This document shows, one piece after another, positions 40,269-47,780 of a DNA stretch of 64,000 nucleotides. A program made the translations under genes and the position numbers. Position 1 is the first letter of the stretch. Each line of letters opens with the position of its first letter. The notes below the pieces were generated by a model, which searched no databases, had not been told where the DNA came from, and worked only from the letters and a program-made list of their open reading frames with translations. The DNA is from Alphaproteobacteria bacterium (GTDB taxonomy: Bacteria; Pseudomonadota; Alphaproteobacteria; SMXQ01): positions 22,646 to 86,645 of the forward strand of contig WHSO01000005.1 of the NCBI GenBank assembly GCA_009380075.1. The letters run 5' to 3'.

Positions 40269-41809
40269 GTCGTGCCTCCCGGGTGTGCCCCCGATTTGAC
40301 GGCGGTGCGACGTTCCATGACGGCCCGGATACTGGGGACCAGCAACGTGAGGATGCACATCACGACCAGGATCAGCGCCACCGTGCGTGTGAAGAAGATG
40401 GTCCAGTCCCCATCGGAGATGCCCATGGCCTGGAAGAAGCTCCGCTCCGTGATCTCTCCCAGAACAAGGGCTATGGTGAAGGTCATTCGGGGATAATTGA
40501 AGCGTATCATCAGGTATCCCAGGACACCGAACGCGAGCGCGACGATGACGTCCACGATCTCGCCGTTGATCACGTAGGCGCCGACCAGCGAAATGATCAG
40601 CACGGTCGGAACGAGGATCGGCGCATCCACCAGCGTGAGGTACGTCATCGGCTTCGCCAGCAAGAGGACGATCACGGTTGCCATCACGCAGGCGGTGGTG
40701 AGGGAAAGAATGAGCGTGAATACCACGTCTTCGTGGTCGAACAGCAGCCGCGGCCCTGGTTCGAGGCCGTGCAGCACCATGGCCCCCAGGAACACCGCGG
40801 TCTCCGCGCTGCCCGGAATGCCGAAGGCGAGCGTCGGCACGAGCGCCCCGCCGTCGGTGGCGTTGTTGGCCGCTTCCGGGGCGATCACGCCGCGGATATT
40901 TCCCTGACCATAGGGAATGTCGGGGTTTGGATCGCGCTGGACCTGTGTCGTATAGCTCAGGAACGCGGCGACCGTACCTCCGACGCCCGGAATGGCGCCG
41001 ACGAACGTGCCGATCGCCGATCCCGTGACCACGGTGCCGAAGTTCCGGAAAGTCGCCCTGATCCCGTCGGAGATGCGCTGGATCTTGACCCTCGTCACGT
41101 CCTCCGCGATCGAGCCGCCTTTTACGCCGAGATCTATCATCTGGGCGATCGCGAACATCCCGATGAGCGCCGGAACCAGCTTGATGCCGTCCCATAAGGC
41201 GTCGACGCCGTAGGTGTAGCGCACGACCCCCGAGACGGGATCGAAGCCGACGAAGGCGCAAGCGAAGCCGATGGCCGCTCCGATCAGCCCTTGCAGGAGG
41301 CGGCCGCCCGCCGCGACCGCGATGGCGCACAGGCCGAAGATGGCGAGCAGGAAGAACTCCGGCGGCGAAAACAGGAGCACGATCTCTTTCACGATCGGGA
41401 TAACCAAGATCAAAGTGAATATGCCGATCAGACCGCCGAGCGCCGAGGAGGTCGCGGCGGCGCCGATCGCCTCGCCCGCCCGTCCCCGTACGGCCAGTGG
41501 AAATCCGTCGAACGTGGTTGCTGCGTTGGGGGCCGTGCCCGGCGTATTGAGGAGGATCGCGGAGGTCGAGCCGCCGGTGGTGGCCGCGGCCATGGAACCG
41601 CCCATCATCAGGATGGCATCCGCTTCTTCCATACCGAAGGTAAGCGGAATCATGAGGGCGAGCGCGGTCGTGCCGCCCAGTCCGGGGATCGCGCCGAACA
41701 GGAGGCCGATGCAGGTGCCGAGGAAGATGTAGAAGAGGGAATTGAGATCAAGAAGGTGCAGCGACGCCGTTCCCAGCGCACCGGCCATTCCCCCGATCGC
41801 GTCTAACAT
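40265..41809 (-). CDS. tctA: Tripartite tricarboxylate transporter large permease (TctA)
   Basis: 514 residues with about 11-12 membrane segments. TctA hallmark blocks are FGAIPGLGGTTALALMIPLTFGM, GGSTSAILLNTPGTAPNAATTFDGFPLA, GAIPGVGGTVAAFLSYTTQ and GVIAPEAANNATDGGALVPTLAFGIPGS. The two halves carry the repeated PGxGG motif. It works with TctB and the periplasmic TctC-type protein as a cation-coupled carboxylate importer. GGAGA is six bases before the ATG. It is divergent from a ThDP-dependent enzyme gene across a 400 bp gap. Confidence 0.96.
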   Translation of the reverse strand: MLDAIGGMAGALGTASLHLLDLNSLFYIFLGTCIGLLFGAIPGLGGTTALALMIPLTFGMEEADAILMMGGSMAAATTGGSTSAILLNTPGTAPNAATTFDGFPLAVRGRAGEAIGAAATSSALGGLIGIFTLILVIPIVKEIVLLFSPPEFFLLAIFGLCAIAVAAGGRLLQGLIGAAIGFACAFVGFDPVSGVVRYTYGVDALWDGIKLVPALIGMFAIAQMIDLGVKGGSIAEDVTRVKIQRISDGIRATFRNFGTVVTGSAIGTFVGAIPGVGGTVAAFLSYTTQVQRDPNPDIPYGQGNIRGVIAPEAANNATDGGALVPTLAFGIPGSAETAVFLGAMVLHGLEPGPRLLFDHEDVVFTLILSLTTACVMATVIVLLLAKPMTYLTLVDAPILVPTVLIISLVGAYVINGEIVDVIVALAFGVLGYLMIRFNYPRMTFTIALVLGEITERSFFQAMGISDGDWTIFFTRTVALILVVMCILTLLVPSIRAVMERRTAVKSGAHPGGTT

Positions 41810-42209
41810 GTATTCTCCGTCCGTCCGATGGACGTCACCTCCCGCCGGGCTCCTTGCGCGGAGCCTCTATCGTTCCCTGCCTGCCCTGAATGCACATCCT
41901 TTTCCGGACCCGGCGCGCGGCCTTCCATCGCCTTGATTGGCCTGGGCCCCGGAGGAAGTCTACCGGAATTGCCTTGCGGCTCAATATCTTTCCGCCCGGC
42001 GCCCGGACTGGTGGCGGTGCAATTGACCCGTTCCGGCGATCGGTGTACCACAGCGGCAAAACCGACAAGCCGTCGCCACAGGGAGCCGCCAGTATTTTCC
42101 CCACCGTTTCCCGCGTGCTTCCGCGCGTGTGCCGCGCGCGAGACCGCGTCCGTCCCCGGCGCCGCGCCTCTGACGTCACCGTCCCATCCCAGAACGAGGA
42201 TCGAGTTCC
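41810..42209. other. Divergent intergenic region between tctA and the ThDP enzyme gene
   Basis: 400 bp. Short open frames occur on both strands but none has a ribosome site together with recognisable protein sequence. Both ends carry good ribosome sites for the flanking genes (ACGGAGAA for tctA on the minus strand, ACGAGGA for the enzyme gene). I found no clear sigma70 boxes or large palindromes. Confidence 0.5.
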
Positions 42210-44021
42210 ATGACCACGTCACGCAAGACATCCGCCGCTCCGGCCATCGATGCGCCGGTCAAGACCAGGGCGTCCAACCGCCCCGAATACGCCTCCGATG
42301 CCATCGCCGATACGCTCCGGGCCATCGGCTTCAAATACGCCTTCGTCAATCCGGGATCGAGCTACCGCGGGCTGCACGATTCGATGATCAATTATCTCGG
42401 CAACCGCGATCCCCAGGCGGTCTTGTGCGCCCATGAAGACGTCTGCGTCCATGCCGCCCAGGCCTATGCCAAGGCGTCGGGCCTGCCGGCGCTGGCGATC
42501 CTGCACGATCTGGTCGGCCTGATGCACGGCTCCATGGCCATCTACAACGCCTTCGCCGACCAGCAGCCGGTGGTGGTGCTCGGTGGTTCGGGCCCGTCGG
42601 ATCCCAAGCTGCGCCGCGGCATCGACTACGAGCATTCGGCCAACACCCAGGGCGAGCTGGTGCGGCCCTGGGTCAAATGGGACGACGAGGCGACGACCGC
42701 CGAAGGAATCTGCGATTCCATCGCCCGCGCCTGGAAGATTTCCAACACCGGGCCCAAGGGACCGACCTACGTGTCCATCGATTCAGGGATACAGGAATCG
42801 AGACTGTCGGGTCCCATCGCCATTCCCGACATGAAGGCGCCGAGCAATCGCCCGGCGCCGCCGCCGGCCGCCAACCCCGATGCGGTCGAGGCCGCGGCGG
42901 ACCTTCTGGTCAAGGCCAGGAACCCGGTCGTCACCGGCGGGCGTGCCATGTACCGGCGCGAGAGCACGAAGCTTCTGGTGGAGCTGGTCGAACTGATCGC
43001 CGCATCCTACGTCGAGGACCGCAACTGCACCTGCTTTCCGACGGCACATCCGCAGAACATGACCGGCGAAAAGGGCGTGGTGGAGGCGGCCGACGTGCTG
43101 CTCGCCGTCGACAGTCCCGACGTCAACGTCGTCGTCGACGCCTATTCGTCGCGCGTACGTGGCGAAACCGGTTCCGGCGGCAAGGGTACCAGGGTCATCG
43201 ACCTGTCCCAGAACGACTACGCCATCCGGTCGTGGACGCGCCTTGGCGGCAAGGTGGCGCCGACCGAGGTGCAGCTTCTGGCCGATCCGGTCGTCGGTTT
43301 GCGCCAGATCATCGAGGCGGTTCGCGCCAGGCTCGGGCGCACCAGGGGCGGCAGCGCGATCGAGGCGCGGCGCAGGAAGATCGCCAAGGCCCACGAGGCG
43401 CTGGCCCAACGCCAGCAGGAGACGCTGAAGAAGCGCTGGTCCGATGCCCCATTGTCGCCGCATCGCTTCGTTTACGAGATCTACAACGCGGTCCGCTCCC
43501 GGCCGTGGATGCTTACGGTGCGCGGCCATCGCGCCTGGCCGCACGGCATCTGGCAGTTTTCCGGCGCGGGTGAGAACATCGGCGTGTCGGGCGGCGGCGG
43601 CGTCGGCTACGGCCCCGGCGCCATGGTCGGCGCTTCGCTGGCGGCCCGCGACCAGGGGCGGTTCCCCGTTGCCATCCTCGGCGACGGTGATTTCCTGATG
43701 CAGTCCCAGGCGCTATGGACGGCGGTGCACATGCGCATCCCGCTGCTCTGCGTCATCAACAACAACACGTCCTGGTACAACGACGAACAGCACCAGACGG
43801 AGGTCGCGCGCATGCGCAAGCGACCGGCGGAAAATGCCTGGATCGGCACGACCACGCGAGATCCCGAAGCCGACCTTGCCACGCTGGCGCGCGGCTACGG
43901 CGCCTGGGCGGAGGGTCCCGTGAAGGATCCCGACGATCTCGGCAGCGCACTCAAGCGCGCGATCAAGGAGGTCGATGGCGGTGCCGTCGCGGTTCTCGAC
44001 GTGCGGACCGCGCCACGCTGA
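42210..44021 (+). CDS. Thiamine diphosphate-dependent enzyme (acetolactate synthase/decarboxylase-like)
   Basis: 603 residues with the three-domain layout of ThDP enzymes. The N-terminal Pyr domain holds the activating Glu in LCAHEDVCVHAAQAYA. The middle domain follows (about 220-390). The C-terminal PP domain has the cofactor motif GDGDFLMQSQALWTAV ending in INNNTSWYN (GDG-x-NN pattern). Family members are acetolactate synthases, benzoylformate or oxalyl decarboxylases and similar lyases; I cannot tell which. It lies back to back with a carboxylate uptake operon, which suggests that it acts on an imported 2-oxo acid. Confidence 0.9.
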   Translation: MTTSRKTSAAPAIDAPVKTRASNRPEYASDAIADTLRAIGFKYAFVNPGSSYRGLHDSMINYLGNRDPQAVLCAHEDVCVHAAQAYAKASGLPALAILHDLVGLMHGSMAIYNAFADQQPVVVLGGSGPSDPKLRRGIDYEHSANTQGELVRPWVKWDDEATTAEGICDSIARAWKISNTGPKGPTYVSIDSGIQESRLSGPIAIPDMKAPSNRPAPPPAANPDAVEAAADLLVKARNPVVTGGRAMYRRESTKLLVELVELIAASYVEDRNCTCFPTAHPQNMTGEKGVVEAADVLLAVDSPDVNVVVDAYSSRVRGETGSGGKGTRVIDLSQNDYAIRSWTRLGGKVAPTEVQLLADPVVGLRQIIEAVRARLGRTRGGSAIEARRRKIAKAHEALAQRQQETLKKRWSDAPLSPHRFVYEIYNAVRSRPWMLTVRGHRAWPHGIWQFSGAGENIGVSGGGGVGYGPGAMVGASLAARDQGRFPVAILGDGDFLMQSQALWTAVHMRIPLLCVINNNTSWYNDEQHQTEVARMRKRPAENAWIGTTTRDPEADLATLARGYGAWAEGPVKDPDDLGSALKRAIKEVDGGAVAVLDVRTAPR

Positions 44022-44132
44022 TCCCGGCGCCCCGTTCCGGCGGGCGTGAAGGACGGGGGAGTACACGGGACATCCCGCGCGCCCCCTTGCCTCGGCCCGC
44101 GATTATACTGGGCGAAACCGTGAGGGCATGGC

Positions 44133-45128
44133 GTGCTGCGACTGGCCACTTTCAACCTCGAAAGCCTCGACGACGGGCCCGACGTGCGCCCGCCGCTCGC
44201 CGACCGCATCGCCGTCCTCGCGCCGATGCTGGAACGCCTCGACGCCGACATCCTCTGCCTGCAGGAGATCAACGGCCAGCGCCCGGACGGCGCGAAGGAA
44301 CGCAAGCTCCTCGCGCTCGAGCGCCTGCTCAAGGCCAGCGCCATGCGAGGCTACCGCGTCGCCGTCACCTCGAAGCGGGGCGGGGGCGGACTCAACGACC
44401 ACCACAACCTCGTGACCCTGTCCCGCCGGCCCATCGCCGCGACCGAGCAGCTCTGGCACGACCTCGTGCCCGAGCCACGGCACGTTTACGTCACCGCCGA
44501 TCCGGCGGTGAAGGATGCGGTGCGGCTCGCCTGGGAGCGGCCGATCCTCTACACGCGCATCGATCGCGGCGGCGGCAAGCCCTTGAACCTGTTCAACGTC
44601 CACCTGCGCGCACCGCTCGCCTGTCCGGTGCCCGGGCAGAAGGCCGGCACTTTCGCGTGGAAGTCCATCGCCGGCTGGGCCGAAGGCTATTATCTGTCGG
44701 AAATCAAGCGCGCGGGCCAGGCGTTCGAGCTCAGGCTCGCCATCGATTCCCTTTTCGATGCCGACAAGGATGCCGATATCTGCATCGCCGGGGACTTCAA
44801 CGCCGAAGAAAACCACACCCCCATCGAAATCCTGCGCGGCGAGGACGACAACACCGGCAACGGCGCGCTGTCGGCGCGGGTCATGGTGCCGGTCGAGCAT
44901 TCGCTGCCGGCCGACCGCCGCTTCACCGTGATCCACCAGGGGCGGCGCCAGATGCTCGACCACATCATGGTGTCGCGCCGCCTGATGGGCCGCTACCGCG
45001 GCTCGGAAATCCACAATGAGGCGCTCGCCGACGAATTGACCGGCCAGGTCGCCGTCAACCCGTCGCCGGTGTCCTACCATGCGCCGGTGGTGGCGCTGTT
45101 CGACCTGCCGGGGGACGGCAAGGACTAG
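44133..45128 (+). CDS. Endonuclease/exonuclease/phosphatase family protein
   Basis: 331 residues of the EEP superfamily (metal-dependent phosphodiesterases and nucleases). LRLATFNLESLDD opens the fold. The metal-binding Glu is in ADILCLQEING. NLFNVHLRAPLA, the catalytic ICIAGDFNAEENHTPIEIL and the C-terminal MLDHIMVSRRLMG are the remaining motifs. No signal peptide is visible, so it is probably cytoplasmic. GTG 44133 is the only start before the conserved beginning. The substrate may be nucleic acid, a phospholipid or an inositol phosphate. It is convergent with doxX and overlaps it by four bases. Confidence 0.88.
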   Translation: MLRLATFNLESLDDGPDVRPPLADRIAVLAPMLERLDADILCLQEINGQRPDGAKERKLLALERLLKASAMRGYRVAVTSKRGGGGLNDHHNLVTLSRRPIAATEQLWHDLVPEPRHVYVTADPAVKDAVRLAWERPILYTRIDRGGGKPLNLFNVHLRAPLACPVPGQKAGTFAWKSIAGWAEGYYLSEIKRAGQAFELRLAIDSLFDADKDADICIAGDFNAEENHTPIEILRGEDDNTGNGALSARVMVPVEHSLPADRRFTVIHQGRRQMLDHIMVSRRLMGRYRGSEIHNEALADELTGQVAVNPSPVSYHAPVVALFDLPGDGKD

Positions 45129-45598
45129 AATTCGCGGCCGATGGCGCGGTCGACCGAAAATCGACCGCCGCCCCGCACGGCGATGGCGGCGGCGAGCACC
45201 GCCCACATCAGCGCGTATTCATAACCACCCTTGCCGACGAAGAATCCGTTGCCCATGTGATGGACTACGGCGGTAGCGAGGAAGATCGTCGCCGCCACGG
45301 CGGCGGGGCGCGTCAGCAGTCCGATGGCGATCAGGATGCCGCCGAAGAATTCGGTGCACCCCACCAGCGTCGCCCACAAGGCACCCGGCGCGTAGCCCAT
45401 CTTGGCGAAGCCCGCCGCCGTTGCCTCCAGCCCGCCGCCGCCGAATGCGCCGAACAGCTTCTGGGCGCCGTGGGGGACGAGGTTGAGGCCCGTGATCACA
45501 CGAATGGCCGGCCAGGCGAGCGGTTCCAACGGGCGGTAAATTGCGGCCGCCCAAGGCAGGATCGGCTTCGTGCCGGTACCGGAATGGGTGTCGGACAT
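45125..45598 (-). CDS. DoxX family membrane protein
   Basis: 157 residues with four hydrophobic segments. ITGLNLVPHGAQKLFGAFGGGG, GCTEFFGGILIAIGLLTRPAAVAATIFL and GKGGYEYALMWAVLAAAIAVRGGG are DoxX/SURF4-like blocks. DoxX proteins are linked to thiosulfate oxidation in archaea and to redox homeostasis in bacteria; the role here is unknown. It is convergent with the EEP gene and 74 bp beyond the end of the MoxR cassette. Confidence 0.9.
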   Translation of the reverse strand: MSDTHSGTGTKPILPWAAAIYRPLEPLAWPAIRVITGLNLVPHGAQKLFGAFGGGGLEATAAGFAKMGYAPGALWATLVGCTEFFGGILIAIGLLTRPAAVAATIFLATAVVHHMGNGFFVGKGGYEYALMWAVLAAAIAVRGGGRFSVDRAIGREF

Positions 45599-45671
45599 TA
45601 TGCGCCTCCATTGAAGTTGGTAGTGGCGGGGTTTGTCGTGAGATGGATGGCGGGGACCCGTGCGTCGCGCC

Positions 45672-47780
45672 TCAGCCGCCCTCGCGCCGCCAGGCCCAGA
45701 TCATGGCGCCGAGCGCCAGCAGGAGTGCCAGCAGCGCCGGCAACAGGGGAATCTGGTTGACGCCGCGCACGATGTAATCGCCGTTGGCGCGCAGCCCCAG
45801 CCAGCCGCGTCCCGACATGGCGCGCCCGGGCTGCGGGCGGCGGACGTCCGGCATGCCGTCGACCAGCCAGAAGGTGCCGCCGCCAGTGGCCTTGGCCAGC
45901 GGCGCCAGAACCTTCTCCGTCGTCGTCACGTCGGCGAATTCGATCGGATTGAGGGTGCCGGCCGCGGCGAACACCGTCTTGTTCTTTTCCGCGTCGGTGA
46001 TGCGGTAGAGGCCGGGATCGGTGATCGTGATCACGCCGGTGGCGCGGCCGTCGCCGCGGTCCACCAGGGGCAGCTCGCTCTCGTCGCCCGACGGCGAGCG
46101 CACGGTGACCGGGCGCTCGTCCTTCTCCAGGCTCTGGCGGGTGACCGTGAGGCGCTGGCCCTGGATTTCCGCCCGCAAGTCGTTTTCCTCCAGGTCCGGT
46201 TCCTTCATCAGCCAGTGCGCGGTGCGGCGCAGCAGCTCCGCCTGCGGCCCGCCGCCGTCGAAACCACGCGCCCACAACCAGATCTGGTCGGTGAGCAACT
46301 GGGCAATCCGGCCCTTGCCGACGCGGTCGAGCGCCAGGACGGGACGGTCGTTCGCGCCCTTCATCACCACCACGCCGCGCCGCGTTTCGGCCTCCACCAG
46401 CCGGAGCCAGCGCCCCCAGGCGGGTTCCGCGCCCTGGGTCTCGGGGGCGCCCGGAAGATGCGCCGTCACCGGATGGCGTCGGCCGGCGTCGGTGATGTCG
46501 GCGCGGAAGGTCTGCTCGATCATCCGGCCGGTGGGTGCAAGCGGCAGGATTTCGCCCAGCGGCGTGCGGAACAGTCCCAGCGGCGTCGCCAGCGCCGGCC
46601 CACCCGCTTCAAGAATGGCGCCGCCGTCACGCACGTACTTGACGATGTTGTTGAGGTAGTTAACCGGCAGCACGCCGCGACGGTGGTAGCGGTCGAAGAT
46701 GATGAGGTCGAAATCGTCGAGCTTCTCCTCGAACAGCTCGCGCGTCGGGAAGGCGATCAGCGACAGTTCGTTGACCGGCGTGCCGTCCTGCTTCTCCGGC
46801 GGGCGCAGGATGGTGAAGTGGACGAGGTCAACCGCCGGGTCCGCCTTCAGGAGGTTGCGCCAGACCCGTTCGCCGGCGTGCGGCAGGCCCGACACCAGAA
46901 GCACCCGCAGCCGGTCGCGCACGCCGTTGATGACGACCGCGGCGCGGTTGTTGGCCATGGTCAGCTCGCCCGGCGCGCCCTCGACCTCGATCTCGAAGAC
47001 GTTGGGCCCGCCGTGGGCGACGGTGACGTCGACGGTGTGGCTGAACCCGGTGGTCAGGTCCATCTCACGCCGGTCGCCGCCGTCGCGCGCGATGGACAGG
47101 CGCGCGCGCCCGGTGCCGCCGCCCGATTCCTGGATGCGCAGGGTCAGGGTCGCGGATTCGCCGACGATGCCGAAGGTCGCCGCCTGTTCGACGACGAGGC
47201 GGCGGTCGCGCAGCGCGCGCGTGCCGGTGAGGATGCCGTGCAGGGGGCCGGAGAGGCCCATCTCGCGCGCCTCCTTTGGGGCATCATGGACTTGTCCATC
47301 GGTCAGCAGGATGGCGCCGGCGAAGCGTTGTGGCGGGATGTCGCCCAATGCACGCCCCAGCACCTCGAACAGGCGCGTGCCGCGGTCGCGCGGTGCCGCG
47401 ACATCCGTCGCTCCCGCGGCCGGAGGCGCCGGCTTGCCGGCGCGCAGGACGCGGACATCGAGGTCTTCTTCCCTGGCGAGCCGCTCGGTCAGGGACTTGA
47501 GCGCCTCCGCCGTCTGGGTCGGACGCGGCGCGATGTCCTGGGACCGGCTTTCGTCGACGACGATGACTGCCACGTCTTTCAGTGGCTCACGCAATTCCTC
47601 CTTGATGGCGGGGTTGGCGAGCAGGCCCGCGAGAACGGCGATGGCGGCGGCGCGGGTCACGGTGCCACGTGCACGGCGCCAGGCGGCGAAGGCGGCGAGG
47701 GCCGCGGCCATCGCGACGACGCCGATCAGCAGCTCCGGCGGCACCAGCGGTGCGAAGACGATGCTGGTCGCGCCGTTCAC
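45672..47780 (-). CDS. Membrane protein with VWA-like and glutamine amidotransferase-like domains (MoxR cassette)
   Basis: 702 residues. Two N-terminal hydrophobic segments (about 15-60) and one C-terminal segment (PLLPALLALLLALGAMIWAW) frame a large periplasmic part. After the first segments VAVIVVDESRSQDI has the D-x-S-x-S pattern of a von Willebrand A metal site. A class I amidotransferase-like region (LRVLLVSGLPHAGERVWRN, FDLIIFDRYHR, YVRDGGAILEAGGP) follows. It overlaps the upstream DUF4159 gene by four bases and is last of four genes moxR-DUF58-BatA/DUF4159-this. Such cassettes are thought to aid assembly of envelope proteins; the target is unknown. Confidence 0.85.
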   Translation of the reverse strand: MNGATSIVFAPLVPPELLIGVVAMAAALAAFAAWRRARGTVTRAAAIAVLAGLLANPAIKEELREPLKDVAVIVVDESRSQDIAPRPTQTAEALKSLTERLAREEDLDVRVLRAGKPAPPAAGATDVAAPRDRGTRLFEVLGRALGDIPPQRFAGAILLTDGQVHDAPKEAREMGLSGPLHGILTGTRALRDRRLVVEQAATFGIVGESATLTLRIQESGGGTGRARLSIARDGGDRREMDLTTGFSHTVDVTVAHGGPNVFEIEVEGAPGELTMANNRAAVVINGVRDRLRVLLVSGLPHAGERVWRNLLKADPAVDLVHFTILRPPEKQDGTPVNELSLIAFPTRELFEEKLDDFDLIIFDRYHRRGVLPVNYLNNIVKYVRDGGAILEAGGPALATPLGLFRTPLGEILPLAPTGRMIEQTFRADITDAGRRHPVTAHLPGAPETQGAEPAWGRWLRLVEAETRRGVVVMKGANDRPVLALDRVGKGRIAQLLTDQIWLWARGFDGGGPQAELLRRTAHWLMKEPDLEENDLRAEIQGQRLTVTRQSLEKDERPVTVRSPSGDESELPLVDRGDGRATGVITITDPGLYRITDAEKNKTVFAAAGTLNPIEFADVTTTEKVLAPLAKATGGGTFWLVDGMPDVRRPQPGRAMSGRGWLGLRANGDYIVRGVNQIPLLPALLALLLALGAMIWAWRREGG

